Assembly: GCA_035295125.1 (NCBI GenBank)
Contig: DATGJP010000020.1
Span: 1-64,000 of the forward strand
From: JAICMB01 sp035295125
Lineage (GTDB): Bacteria > Acidobacteriota > Terriglobia > Bryobacterales > Bryobacteraceae
Length of the DNA stretch: 64,000 nt
Direction: 5' to 3'
The position numbers and the translations under genes are program-made. Numbering within the stretch: position 1 is the stretch's first letter; each line of letters begins with the position of its first letter. The notes below the pieces were generated by a model. It did no database searches. It worked only from the letters and a program-made list of their open reading frames with translations, and had not been told where the DNA came from. This document shows, piece after piece, positions 25,201-32,861 of this stretch.

Positions 25201-26570
25201 AAGGTACGGCCACGGCCGCGGGGTCCGTTGTCACGTTCACGCCCGCTCAACCGCTCCCAGGAAACACAACTTTGGGTGTTCGGGCTACTGGTGTCGCCGA
25301 TCTGGTGAACAATCTGAGCGGTACATTCACCAGCCAATTCAGCACCGGGCCCGGAGCGGACACAACGGCGCCGGTCGTCACATCCGTAACACCCGTCAAT
25401 GGAGCTACGAATCAGTCCGTCGGCACCTCCGTTGTGCTTACGTTTTCTAAGCCGATCGATCCCACCACGGAAACGTTGTCGTCACTGGCCGTACTGAGCG
25501 GCGTGACGCGCTTATCCGTAGGATTCAGCCGTTCCCCGGACGGGATGACCGTTACGATGCCGAACCTGAGCCTGTCTCCGTCGACAACCTACACCGTCGT
25601 CGCCACGCACGAGATCACCGATCTTTCCGGGAACCACCTCGTCGATTTCAGCAGCCAGTTTACGACTAGCGCTTTCACGGGCAGCCAACCAGGAGTCCTG
25701 TCGCAGGTTCCAGCCAATGGAGCGACAGGCGTCCCGGCCAACAGCCAGATCGTCCTGACGTTCGGCGGGCCAATGCTGGTGTCCACCCTCGCAGGAGCAT
25801 TTCACGTGGCGCAGAACGGTGCGGTTGTAAACGGATCGGTCCAAGTGCCGGACTCGCAAACGATCACGTTTACACCAGCGGCTCCCTTCCTGGCCGGTGC
25901 GGTTGTCCAGGTATTTGTGGACACCACCGCCGAAGACGCGAACGGGATACCGGCAACGTCCTACAGTGGCCAATTCACGGTAGCCGGCTCCGCTTCGACA
26001 CCGAATCTCCAGGTGGAAAGGATGAGCCCGAGTTCGCGGCTTTTAACACCGAATGCGGTGCTGGAGTTCGGGTTTACGCAAGCGCTGGATGCCGGTTTGG
26101 TCAATGCTGGGAACGTAACGCTATCGCAGGGCGCCGCAGCCGTTCCAGCACGCGTTTCGCTCCGGAAGGACCGCATTGTGAGAATCGAGCCCCTCCAGAA
26201 ACTGGATGCTGCGCAATACACCGTCCGTTTCGGAGCGGATCTCGGCGGCCAGGAGTTCTCCCTTGCGGCTGTGGATGAGGGGGTGAGTGCTGCGCCGGCG
26301 ATTCGTTCGGTGGAACGGTTGGCCGGCGGGAGGGTGCGAATTCACTTCAGCGCTCCGATTAACCCTCTGACCGTCGATGCGCAGAGTGTTCAAGTGGTTG
26401 GAGCGGACGGTTCGAGCTTCAGCTTTTCACAGGACGACACGGTTCTCGATATCGCTCCTTATGTCACAATCGCGCCCGGTGACGTGACCGTGCGTCTCAA
26501 CGGCACGGTGGAAGGCCTTGACGGCCGGCGGACGGCCGCGCGCAGTATCACGCTGCAGGCACGCCAGTAG
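19281..26570 (+). CDS. Giant exported multidomain Ig-like (SbsA/Big_5) repeat protein
   Basis: About 2429 residues. This ATG was preferred over an in-frame ATG 81 bp upstream because it opens a signal peptide (MSFPRFFPLRVFVCALITAGYVV) and follows a TATACT -10-like box at 19258-19263. Three ~125-residue modules come first (19399-20530), each with TPCRVxDTR, a second Cys and an ending IDINGYF or IDVNGYF; the two Cys per module could form a disulphide. Then come about 18 Ig-like domains of the SbsA/Big_5 type (20541-26280), each roughly 105 residues with VPLNxxxxxxFSEPIDP, FTPxxPLxPxTTYT and DLAGN-type motifs, and a short C-terminal Ig-like unit ending at LQARQ. There is no sortase, anchor or type IX sorting motif that I recognise. 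Probably an extracellular adhesin or fibrous surface protein; the function is inferred from architecture only. Confidence 0.88.
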   Translation: MSFPRFFPLRVFVCALITAGYVVSEVPTGTTPIKNDFAGGLVFVPVTPCRVADTRANNGAFGQPFMAGNTTRIFPVASSSCGIPSGAQAYALNITVVPHQPLFYLTLWPTGQPQPVVSTLNSPDGRIVANAAIVPAGTNGSISVYVTDPTDVIIDINGYFMAAGGAAGLSFYTLTPCRVVDTRGPNGQFGGPILTGNVPRFFTIPQGPCAIPSTAQAYSFNATVVPPGPLLYLTLWPGDQPQPTVSTLNAPTGAVVANAAIVPGAARAGEVDAYVSDASHLILDINGYFAPSAGSSALQFNTVAPCRIADTRNAAGPFGGPLMSGGSIRTFTIPQSPCGLPAGAQAYSLNMTVVPRHALSYLTTWPAGQNMPVVSTLNSGDGRIVANAAIVPAGTNGAINVFVTDDTDVIIDVNGYFSFPSIPAPSITAVYPANQSTGIPLNSGIVVQFNTAIDPASISSDNVTLTGNTPVAGTSSVSDDGLYLVFTPNTQLQPSTTYTLSVSGIHAAQGSAPSTAFTSTFVTGTSPDSIPATVTGTISGTASVPTNAVFNYQSSKRLNPASLRSNFLMFVDQTSGGAPIPASVHFAPDGLSFSVTPRSPFAVGNTYAISPSPNDIFGHNISLNLNFTVGFAARTQGPQLLTTIPRTGDSGVPLNTAPSLVFDEAISPLSTGKIQMLSSGQPIPVNVTLNSAGTGVTLTPTGLLSANTSYTIAVSGQIADEAGNLLQNPTTITFTTGSSADVRQPQLMAVSPLNMQSSVPTNTSVQVLLSKPANPATVDNNALFLMGINSQRVAGAVTLSPDGLVLTFTPSNPLTPNTNYNLTTGGFTDLSGTTFADSLADAFKTGSGPDTTAPSVVSSSPAQAAAGMPVNAVLDVLFSEAMNPVTILRGGTVTLTSGSTPVPATISANATGTGLNIKPLAVLLPSTTYTYRLTGLTDLAGNQLPAFSSSFTTSASPAPDTTRPTVVSVSPADMTSGVALNAPVTITFSEPIDPTTASGIVFLAGPVSPFPGSYAVSGATVTFTPQSAWPPNTSIVVGVPTSVTDLAANTLANGFTSSFTTVAGGDTTPPAVTSVTPTDGSTGLGPSTVVVLTFSEPLNPGTVSANSVGLFNGNAALTPFVELSQDARTISLSAFALPAPANLTVVVTHDIKDLAGNSMTEFRSSFSTVAVDNSVPTVVTQRPGPAATGVPANSPITLVLNKPIDGASLNGALHVSQNGSLVAGAVSLVENGFAIRFVPQVPFQNGAVIQTFLDNTVRDTNGNIPTRYQSSFTIGDSPNATFALGLASPGIDTLIPTNSVFDISFTLDVDATTINGTNVQLRTGGTVVPATVALLSPRSVRVTPLSPLAPNTSYFLAISTAVHSAQGASLAGGSLSYTTASGPDSTVPAILQVVPSTNSGNVGTNSLIRVQFNKLIDPVTVNGNTVTILAAGAPLSASFSLNADGRSVTATPYALLPDSSTITVTVNGVRDIVGNTFPQMSFTFSTGTSVDVINPTRLASSIPQDATVPVNSPVVLMFSEPIDSFSFGDSTCSVLTNDGIRLAGTYSVSADALTAMFVPSQPFPVHQNITFNCAGIQDLAGNQLPFTQSFLNFSTSFAADTTPPTVLATNPDNGMTGAPLNAQIQVLFSEPVQATSLGGITLSSGSGRIAITPAASGSAVTILTANFLTPNTAYTVSVSGVRDLAGNVLSAPTSFTFTTGNSTDLAIPIATSNIAPGATNVPLNTPIRFAYSERMSRTSILLNVLLERTNAPPIPPTPVPTTVAIAADGLSATITPGSPLEAGRTYTLFYRASDVAGNPVAFAPSLGFMMGTAPDSGTPSVASISPADGSTNVPLNAVIDVQFNKSIDRTTAAGSVVVMTAGLPIAGSTAPLGSDTIRFTPANRLAANATYTVRVSGISDLSGHPAPQFMSSFSTSAAGAIDTTRPQAISVSPANNATGVAPNAAIAITYSEPVDGPSVEAAVTVMTLSGVTIQGTATAAGSVVTFTPAQPLPGNTTLGVRATGVADLVNNLSGTFTSQFSTGPGADTTAPVVTSVTPVNGATNQSVGTSVVLTFSKPIDPTTETLSSLAVLSGVTRLSVGFSRSPDGMTVTMPNLSLSPSTTYTVVATHEITDLSGNHLVDFSSQFTTSAFTGSQPGVLSQVPANGATGVPANSQIVLTFGGPMLVSTLAGAFHVAQNGAVVNGSVQVPDSQTITFTPAAPFLAGAVVQVFVDTTAEDANGIPATSYSGQFTVAGSASTPNLQVERMSPSSRLLTPNAVLEFGFTQALDAGLVNAGNVTLSQGAAAVPARVSLRKDRIVRIEPLQKLDAAQYTVRFGADLGGQEFSLAAVDEGVSAAPAIRSVERLAGGRVRIHFSAPINPLTVDAQSVQVVGADGSSFSFSQDDTVLDIAPYVTIAPGDVTVRLNGTVEGLDGRRTAARSITLQARQ
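19399..20530 (+). repeat. Three tandem ~375-bp modules in the giant surface protein
   Basis: Modules at about 19399-19760, 19781-20147 and 20167-20530 encode the same ~120-residue unit: PCRVADTR / PCRVVDTR / PCRIADTR at the start, YLTLWPxGQPQPVVSTLN or its variant in the middle and DVIIDINGYF at the end. Modules 1 and 3 are closest to each other (both keep DGRIVANAAIVPAGTNG), which suggests recent copying or exchange between them. Confidence 0.75.
20541..26280 (+). repeat. Two tandem copies of a nine-domain Ig block (period ~2.88 kb)
   Basis: Domains 1-9 (20541 to about 23430) and 10-18 (about 23431 to 26280) match in order. The clearest pairs are 7/16 (VVVTHDIKDLAGN versus VVATHEITDLSGN), 8/17 (GALHVSQNGSLVAG versus GAFHVAQNGAVVNG, with VIQTFLDNT and VVQVFVDTT) and 9/18 (NVQLRTGGTVVPATVALL versus NVTLSQGAAAVPARVSLR). 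Pair offsets are close to 2.88-2.90 kb throughout. This is visual alignment, not computed. Confidence 0.6.
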
Positions 26571-26575
26571 GGTCG

Positions 26576-26594
26576 GGAGGAGTCTCAATCCTCC
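26576..26594 (+). other. Short hairpin after the giant protein gene
   Basis: GGAGGA, a 7-nt loop and TCCTCC form a 6-bp stem starting 6 bp after the stop codon. No T-run follows, so it is at best a weak terminator. A TACAAT -10-like box at 26625-26630 lies further on, 38 bp before dnaE. Confidence 0.35.
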
Positions 26595-26668
26595 AGCCGA
26601 GCGTCCGCTTCACGAGGGAGGTACTACAATAGTGGTGTCCTCCCCCGGCGTACCGTTGTGATCGATTC

Positions 26669-29600
26669 ATGAGCTCTGAAACGCCTTTCGTCCACCTCCA
26701 TTGCCACACCGATTACTCGCTGCTCGACGGAGCCTGTGAAATCAGCCAATTGATGGATCTTGCCGTCGAGCAGAAGATGCCCGCCATCGCCATGACCGAT
26801 CACGGCAACCTCTTCGGCGCGGTGGAGTTCTACAACAAGGCGAAGGAAAAGAACGTTCACCCCGTTATCGGCTGCGAAGTCTACGTCTCGCAGCAGGGAC
26901 ACAAGACGCGAGTCGAAAATGATCGCTACAACCACCTCGTCCTCCTCTGCGAGAACCAGGAGGGTTACCGCAACCTCATCAAGCTCGTCTCCACCGGCTT
27001 CCTCGACGGCTTCTACTACAAGCCGCGCATCGATAAAGATCTCCTGGCGCAACACTCCAAGGGCCTGATCGCGCTCTCAGCCTGCCTGCGCGGCGACATC
27101 AATGAAACTCTGATGGCATCGCGCTACGACGATGCCCGCCGGCTCGCTTATGAGTACATGGACCTGTTCGGGCGGGGTAACTTCTTCCTGGAAATCCAGG
27201 ACCACGGCCTCGATCAGGACAAGATTGTCGTCCCCGCCGTGAGCCGGCTCTCGAAGGAATCCGGCATCCCGATGGTCGCCACCAACGATGCGCATTACAT
27301 GCGCAAGGACGACGCCCGCGCCCACGAGATCCTGCTGTGCATTCAAACCGGCAAGACCATGAGCGACACCTCGCGCATGCGCTTCACGCAGCCGGAGTTC
27401 TACCTGAAAACGCGGCCGGAAATGGAGCAGCTCTTCGGCGAATTCGAGCAGGCGCTCGACATGCCATGGGAGATCGCGCAGCGCTGCCGCGTGAAATTGG
27501 AGAAGATCGCGGAGCCGTTCCCGAAGTTCGACGTTCCCGAGGGCCACAGCACCGACACCTACTTCGAATACGTGGCGCGCCAGGGTTACGAGAAGCGCCG
27601 CGGCCGCCTGGAAGCGTTGCGCAGAGCCGGCGCCCTGAAGCACGACCTCGCCGAATACTCCGAGCGCCTGGATCGCGAGATCAAAACCATTCAGCAGATG
27701 AAGTTCTCAGGCTATTTCCTGATCGTCTGGGATTTCATCCGATTCGCGAAGGAACACGGAATTTCGGTCGGCCCGGGCCGTGGATCGGCGGCCGGCAGCC
27801 TGGTCAGCTACGCGATGGAAATCACGGATATCGACCCTCTCGAATATGGTCTGCTGTTCGAGCGATTCCTCAATCCGGAGCGCATCAGCATGCCGGATAT
27901 CGATATCGACTTCCACACCCGGCGTCGCGGCGAAGTGATTCAATACGTTACCGAAAAGTACGGCCGCGAGCAGGTGGCGCAGATCATCACGTTCGGCACG
28001 CTGGGCGCACGGCAAGCGATTAAGGACGTCGGACGCGCGCTCGACATGGCGTTCGGCGAAGTGGAACGAATCACGAAACTGGTCCCGACGGTCCTGAACA
28101 TCAAGCTCAAGGAAGCGATGAAGCAGGAGCCGGGCTTCGAAGAGGCCGCCCGCAAGGACGCCCGCGTCAAAGAAGTGCTTGAAGTAGCAAACCGGATTGA
28201 AGGCATGTGCCGGAATGCAGGCATGCACGCCGCCGGGGTCGTTATCTCGCCCGTTCCGTTGAAAGACCTCGTCCCGCTGTACAAGACAAACAAGGACGAA
28301 ATTGTCACGCAGTACGACATGGTGGGGCTTGAGAAGCTGGCGCTTCTCAAGATGGATTTTCTCGGGCTCACCACGCTCGACATCATTCAGGACGCCCTCG
28401 AACTGGTCGCGAAGCATCGCGGCAAGCGCCTCACCATCGACGATTTCCCGCTCGACGACGCTGCGACGTACGAGATCTTCGGCAAAGGCTACACCAGCGG
28501 CGTTTTTCAGTTTGAATCGCGCGGCATGCGCGATATTCTGCGCAAGTCCCAGCCATCCCGCGTTGAGGATCTCTGCGCCCTGAACGCGCTCTATCGCCCC
28601 GGCCCCATCCAGGGCGGCATGATTGACGACTTCATCGAGCGCAAGCACGGCCGCAAGCGCGTCACCTACGACTTCCCAGAATTGAAGGAGATCCTCGAAG
28701 AGACCTACGGCGTCATCGTCTACCAGGAACAGGTGATGCAGATCTCCAATCGCCTGGCGGGGTACTCGCTCGGCGATGCCGACATTCTGCGACGCGCCAT
28801 GGGTAAGAAGAAGGCCGAAGAGATGGCCAAGCAGCGGGAGCGGTTCATCCAGGGAGCCCTGGAACGCGGCCATCAGCAGAAAAAGATCGAGAAGATCTTC
28901 GATTTGATGGAGCAGTTTGCCGGATATGGCTTCAACAAGTCGCATTCGGCGGCTTATGCCTATCTCGCCTATGTCACGGCATATTTGAAAGCCCACTACC
29001 CGGTCGAGTTCATGTCGGCGCTGCTGACGTCGGAAACCGGCAGTCCGGCCAAAGTGGTGAAATACATCAACGAGTGCCGCGAAATGGGGATCGAGGTGCT
29101 GCCGCCCGACGTCAATTCGAGCGATCGCTTCTTTACGCCCGGCGGCGAGCGCGCCATTCGCTTCGGTCTCTCGGCGGTGCGGAACCTGGGCGATTCGGCG
29201 GCCGAGTCGATCATGAAGGCCCGCCAAGAGGGTCCTTTTACATCTTTTTACGATTTCTGCGAGCGCGTCGACCTGAGCGCTGTAAACCGGCGAATCCTCG
29301 AAAGCATGATCAAAGCCGGCGCCATGGATTCGCTTGGCGGCAATCGGGCGCAAATGTTCGCCGTAATCGACGGCGCGATGGAGAACGGCCAGCGCGCTTG
29401 GCGTGACCGCGAAAGCGGCCAGACCGGGCTGTTCGGCGGGTTCATCGAGGAGCAGGGCCCGGTGGAGCATCCCCTGCCGAAACTACCCGACTGGACTTCC
29501 CAGCAGAAGCTCTCCGGCGAAAAGGAAATGCTCGGCATCTACGTGACCGGGCATCCACTCGACGAGTTCAACGAAAAGGTCGCGGAACTCGCCTCGAACG

Positions 29601-30142
29601 ACTCGGACTCATTGGAAGGCCTGGACCGCGGCAACGACGTGGCCCTGTGTGGGATTCTGACCGGCATCCAACGAAAACGAAATAGGGAAGGAAAGCTCTG
29701 GGCGGCACTCATGATCGAAGACCGCAAGGGCAGCCTCGAAGCCATGGTGTTCGCCACGCAATACGACCGGCTGCTCACCTTCCTGGTTGAGGACAAGGCA
29801 GTTCTGGTGCGCGGCACGGTGCTTCCGGAAGAGAATGCCCCGCCGAAAATCTCGATTCAGGACATCGTGCCCATGGAGTTGGCGCGTGTGAATCTTCCCA
29901 GCCTGATCTCGATCCGCGTATCACTCGGAGCGAACGGAAACGGTTCTACCGATAAGGCAGCGGCACTCAACCAACTCTTTGCGCGTAAGCAAGGTAACAC
30001 TGAAGTTCGGCTCCGGATCGAGAAACCGAGGGACTTTTCCGTTATTCTGGATGTGACAGCTAAGGTTCGGCCCGATAAGGAGTTTAAAGCCGAGGTCGAA
30101 CGCATTTGCGGACCCGAGTGCGTAGAAGTGCTCGCGTCCTGA
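26669..30142 (+). CDS. dnaE: DNA polymerase III alpha subunit
   Basis: Catalytic subunit of the replicative polymerase, cytoplasmic; 1157 residues, the usual length for DnaE. PHP domain at the N-terminus with HLHCHTDYSLLDGA (His9, His11, His13) and MTDHGNLFG. Palm domain motifs: GRGSAAGSLVSYAM near 370 and the catalytic aspartates in MPDIDIDF near 409-413. Fingers and tandem HhH follow (GYGFNKSHSAAYAYLAY, QVMQISNRLAGYSLG, LPPDVNSSDRFFTP), then the OB-fold (VALCGILTGIQRKRN) and the C-terminal tau-binding tail. The PHP metal ligands look intact, so PHP exonuclease activity is possible. accA follows 6 bp downstream, as in many bacteria including E. coli. Confidence 0.98.
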   Translation: MSSETPFVHLHCHTDYSLLDGACEISQLMDLAVEQKMPAIAMTDHGNLFGAVEFYNKAKEKNVHPVIGCEVYVSQQGHKTRVENDRYNHLVLLCENQEGYRNLIKLVSTGFLDGFYYKPRIDKDLLAQHSKGLIALSACLRGDINETLMASRYDDARRLAYEYMDLFGRGNFFLEIQDHGLDQDKIVVPAVSRLSKESGIPMVATNDAHYMRKDDARAHEILLCIQTGKTMSDTSRMRFTQPEFYLKTRPEMEQLFGEFEQALDMPWEIAQRCRVKLEKIAEPFPKFDVPEGHSTDTYFEYVARQGYEKRRGRLEALRRAGALKHDLAEYSERLDREIKTIQQMKFSGYFLIVWDFIRFAKEHGISVGPGRGSAAGSLVSYAMEITDIDPLEYGLLFERFLNPERISMPDIDIDFHTRRRGEVIQYVTEKYGREQVAQIITFGTLGARQAIKDVGRALDMAFGEVERITKLVPTVLNIKLKEAMKQEPGFEEAARKDARVKEVLEVANRIEGMCRNAGMHAAGVVISPVPLKDLVPLYKTNKDEIVTQYDMVGLEKLALLKMDFLGLTTLDIIQDALELVAKHRGKRLTIDDFPLDDAATYEIFGKGYTSGVFQFESRGMRDILRKSQPSRVEDLCALNALYRPGPIQGGMIDDFIERKHGRKRVTYDFPELKEILEETYGVIVYQEQVMQISNRLAGYSLGDADILRRAMGKKKAEEMAKQRERFIQGALERGHQQKKIEKIFDLMEQFAGYGFNKSHSAAYAYLAYVTAYLKAHYPVEFMSALLTSETGSPAKVVKYINECREMGIEVLPPDVNSSDRFFTPGGERAIRFGLSAVRNLGDSAAESIMKARQEGPFTSFYDFCERVDLSAVNRRILESMIKAGAMDSLGGNRAQMFAVIDGAMENGQRAWRDRESGQTGLFGGFIEEQGPVEHPLPKLPDWTSQQKLSGEKEMLGIYVTGHPLDEFNEKVAELASNDSDSLEGLDRGNDVALCGILTGIQRKRNREGKLWAALMIEDRKGSLEAMVFATQYDRLLTFLVEDKAVLVRGTVLPEENAPPKISIQDIVPMELARVNLPSLISIRVSLGANGNGSTDKAAALNQLFARKQGNTEVRLRIEKPRDFSVILDVTAKVRPDKEFKAEVERICGPECVEVLAS

Positions 30143-30148
30143 TGCTTC

Positions 30149-31003
30149 ATGCCAGACGAGCCTAACAACACAGCGGCTCCAGAGCCGTCTTCAACGCCGA
30201 ACGAGTCGTGGGAGCGCGTACAATTGGCGCGCCATCCCAAGCGGCCGCACACCCTCGACTATGTACAGCGGATTTTCTCCGGATTTCAGGAGCTCCATGG
30301 AGACCGCGCCTTCGGCGACGACCACGCTATCGTCGGCGGCATGGCTTTCTTCGATGGCAAGCCCGTTATGGTCATCGGACAACAAAAGGGCCATGACATG
30401 AAGGAAAACCTTCTGCGGAACTTCGGAATGCCGAAGCCGGAAGGTTACCGCAAGGCGCTTCGTCTTATGCTCGTGGCCGCCAAGTTCCATCGCCCTATCG
30501 TGACGTTTCTCGATACGCCGGGGGCTTACCCCGGAATCGACGCCGAGGAGCGTGGGCAGGCCGAGGCCATTGCACTGAACTTGCGCGAGATGGCCCGCAT
30601 CGAGGTCCCAATAGTCACGGTCGTGATCGGCGAGGGCGGGAGCGGCGGCGCATTGGGAATGGGCGTCGCGAATCGGGTCTACATGCTCGAAAACGCCTAT
30701 TACAGCGTCATCTCGCCCGAGAGCTGTGCTGCGATCATTTACCGGGATTCCGGTAAACGCGCTGAGGCGGCGGCGGCGCTGCGAATGACGGCGCCCGATT
30801 TGAAAGGACTTGGCCTGATCGACGACATCGTGCCGGAACCTCCGGGGGGAGCTCAAACCGATACTGATGGCGCCGCGGAACTGCTGAAGCTGACTCTGTA
30901 CAAAGCGCTCCAGGAACTCGCCGCGCTGACACCGCAACAGCTCATCGACGACCGCTACGAGAAGTTTCGTAAAATGGGCAGCTTCTTTACCCAGGCGTCA
31001 TGA
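30149..31003 (+). CDS. accA: Acetyl-CoA carboxylase carboxyltransferase subunit alpha
   Basis: Half of the carboxyltransferase that moves CO2 from carboxybiotin to acetyl-CoA, the first step of fatty acid synthesis; it works with AccD, which is not in the window. 284 residues, somewhat shorter than the E. coli protein (about 319) because the N-terminal helical part is reduced to a Pro/Glu/Ser-rich leader (MPDEPNNTAAPEPSSTPNE). Core motifs: HPKRPHTLDYVQRIF, GDRAFGDDHAIVGG, GQQKGHDMKEN, FGMPKPEGYRKALRLM, FLDTPGAYPGIDAEERGQ and the oxyanion-site loop GEGGSGGALGMGVANRV. It lies between dnaE and a small membrane protein gene that overlaps its stop. Confidence 0.97.
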   Translation: MPDEPNNTAAPEPSSTPNESWERVQLARHPKRPHTLDYVQRIFSGFQELHGDRAFGDDHAIVGGMAFFDGKPVMVIGQQKGHDMKENLLRNFGMPKPEGYRKALRLMLVAAKFHRPIVTFLDTPGAYPGIDAEERGQAEAIALNLREMARIEVPIVTVVIGEGGSGGALGMGVANRVYMLENAYYSVISPESCAAIIYRDSGKRAEAAAALRMTAPDLKGLGLIDDIVPEPPGGAQTDTDGAAELLKLTLYKALQELAALTPQQLIDDRYEKFRKMGSFFTQAS

Positions 31004-31272
31004 GCAAACCGGCTTTGGCGGGAATCGTATTCGTACTTGTAATATTGGGGGCCTTGATCTACATGAGCATGAGCCTGGCCCACAGTCATGTCAGGGTCGA
31101 GGTTTGCATGGAATTCGAAGGCCGGCAATCCTGCCGAACGGTGACCGCCGACAACCAACAGCACGCGCTCCAGACTGGTGTCAATAATGCCTGCGCCGAC
31201 ATCGCGACAGGCGTGTCCGAAACCACTCAGTGCGAACGAGCCGCGCCGAAAAGCGTCCGCTGGCTGAAGTAA
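31000..31272 (+). CDS. Small membrane-anchored protein of unknown function
   Basis: 90 residues, not recognised. One N-terminal hydrophobic segment (ALAGIVFVLVILGALIYMSM, residues 5-24) acts as a signal anchor or membrane span. The exterior part has four Cys in the pattern VCMEFEG-SCRTV-NACADI-TQCERA, suggesting two disulphides in an oxidising compartment. It overlaps the accA stop by ATGA, so it is translationally coupled to it. There is no evidence of a role in fatty acid synthesis. Confidence 0.75.
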   Translation: MSKPALAGIVFVLVILGALIYMSMSLAHSHVRVEVCMEFEGRQSCRTVTADNQQHALQTGVNNACADIATGVSETTQCERAAPKSVRWLK

Positions 31273-31273
31273 T

Positions 31274-31290
31274 GCAGGCCGGCAGCCTGC
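31274..31290 (+). repeat. Short GC hairpin downstream of the dnaE operon
   Basis: GCAGGC, loop CGGCA and GCCTGC right after the stop codon of the small membrane protein gene. It resembles the arm of hairpin family B (38239-38338, 45003-45045). It may terminate the operon weakly; no T-run follows. The rest of the 161-bp gap before the next gene shows nothing clear. Confidence 0.4.
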
Positions 31291-31433
31291 GGCCAATTGG
31301 CAGTCGCCCGACTAAATAATCACCCAACTGTAATAACTGGACGGTAGCGGCTGTCTCCGATACTAGGCGACAATGGAAGTATCGAACTTATGAGAGGATC
31401 CCTCCGTCTAAATAAGCGGGGAGAAATATATAC

Positions 31434-32858
31434 GTGAAACGGAAGTGGAAAGTCCTGCTGCTGGTGTTTTTGGCACTGCTGGTTAGCGGGGGTGTCTTTG
31501 CAAGCATCCGGCTGAACCAGCGCGGCATCGTAACGGTGCAAACCGGGAAAGTCCTGCGTCAGGATCTGACCGCCACGGTGACCGCCTCGGGCGAGATCAA
31601 GCCCAGGAACTACATCAACTTGGGAGCTAATGCCCAGGGCCCGTTGACGCAGATCTATGTCAAGGAAGGGGATCGGGTCCGAAAAGGAGAAGTGGTCGCA
31701 CAGATTGAGGCAACCCAGCCGAAAGCGGACGTTCAGGCACAGCAAGCCGCCATCAACTCAGCCCTGGCAGACTCTGCCGCGGCAGAGGCCTCGGCCAAAG
31801 CATCCGACGATGCCGTTCAGACTGCAATGGCCGGCCTCGACCGCGCCCAGGCTGAAATGGAGCGAACGAAGCTGAACATCCAGCGCGCCGAGCAGTTGTA
31901 CAAGGACAAACTGATCGCAAAGCAGGACTTCGACCAGAAGAAGGCCGAGTACGACACCGCGGCGGCCGGCATCAAGGATGCTGAGACCCGTGTGGCCCAG
32001 GCGAAATCGATGAAGGCGCAGTCTGTCGCGTCTCAGGCATCGGCCCAGCGGCGCGTCACCCAGGCGCAGGCGAACCTGGTTCGTATCGACGACGTGCTGC
32101 AGAAGTACTCTGTCATATCGCCAATCGACGGCATAGTAACGAACCTCCCCGTCCGAATGGGTGAAACCGTGGTTCCAGGCATCCAGAGTTCCACGGCGAG
32201 CACCGTGATGACGGTTGCCGACATGTCCATCATTACGGCCGAGGTAAAGGTCGACGAGACGGATATCGTCAGCGTCACCCTAAACCAGACGGCGGACGTG
32301 ACGATCGACGCAATTCCGAATAAAACGTTCAAAGGACACGTGATCGAGATCGGCAATACGGCCATCGTCCGGTCCACTGGCGTGGCGGCTTCCCAGAGCG
32401 CCGTATCGAGCCAGGAAGCAAAGGACTTTAAGGTCGTCATTGCGCTCGACAACCCGCCGGATGAGGTTCGGCCGGGACTGTCCTGTACGGCGAAGGTGAC
32501 CACGGCTACGCGCCCGAAGGCCCTGAGCATCCCTCTACAAGCCTTGACGGTGCGCACCCGCGGTGATTTGGAAACTCCCGTGACGAAGACCGGCGTTCAG
32601 GCCGCCGCCAAGCCCGATCCGGCTGCGGAGAAGGTTAAGAAGGAAGAGCTGCAGGGTGTTTTTGTGATCTCCAACGGCCGCGCCGAATTTCGGAAGGTGG
32701 ACACCGGCATCACCGGCGCCACCGACATTGAAGTTCTGAACGGCGTCAAGGAAGGCGACGAAATCATCACTGGCAGCTACAAGATCATCCGCACGCTTCG
32801 CAACGAGGCGAAGGTGAAGATCGACAACAAGACCCCGGCGAAGCCAGAAACGACGTAA
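31434..32858 (+). CDS. Membrane fusion protein (MacA/HlyD-like periplasmic adaptor)
   Basis: Periplasmic adaptor of an efflux or lipoprotein-type ABC system, 474 residues. GTG start with GGGGAG upstream. N-terminal anchor KWKVLLLVFLALLVSGGVFA, then the biotinyl-lipoyl half-motif LTATVTASGEIKPRNYI and GPLTQIYVKEGDRVRKGEVVAQI, a long Ala/Gln/Lys-rich coiled-coil hairpin (about 95-215, QAQQAAINSALADSAA to AQSVASQASAQRRV), the second half-motif VISPIDGIVTNLPVRMGETV, a beta-barrel (VDETDIVSVTLNQTADVTI) and a membrane-proximal domain with FKVVIALDNPPDEVRPGLSC. It is followed 3 bp later by an ABC ATPase gene. No permease gene follows. Confidence 0.92.
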   Translation: MKRKWKVLLLVFLALLVSGGVFASIRLNQRGIVTVQTGKVLRQDLTATVTASGEIKPRNYINLGANAQGPLTQIYVKEGDRVRKGEVVAQIEATQPKADVQAQQAAINSALADSAAAEASAKASDDAVQTAMAGLDRAQAEMERTKLNIQRAEQLYKDKLIAKQDFDQKKAEYDTAAAGIKDAETRVAQAKSMKAQSVASQASAQRRVTQAQANLVRIDDVLQKYSVISPIDGIVTNLPVRMGETVVPGIQSSTASTVMTVADMSIITAEVKVDETDIVSVTLNQTADVTIDAIPNKTFKGHVIEIGNTAIVRSTGVAASQSAVSSQEAKDFKVVIALDNPPDEVRPGLSCTAKVTTATRPKALSIPLQALTVRTRGDLETPVTKTGVQAAAKPDPAAEKVKKEELQGVFVISNGRAEFRKVDTGITGATDIEVLNGVKEGDEIITGSYKIIRTLRNEAKVKIDNKTPAKPETT

Positions 32859-32861
32859 CGA

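Noticed and set aside
19399..26280. CRISPR array
   Set aside because: The repeats here are in-frame protein repeats of ~315-375 bp with divergent sequence; there are no 25-40 bp direct repeats with spacers, nor cas genes, anywhere in the window.
27707..29470. 587-codon open frame antisense to dnaE
   Set aside because: Shadow frame in GC-rich DNA; dnaE on the plus strand has all family motifs, and the antisense product has none.
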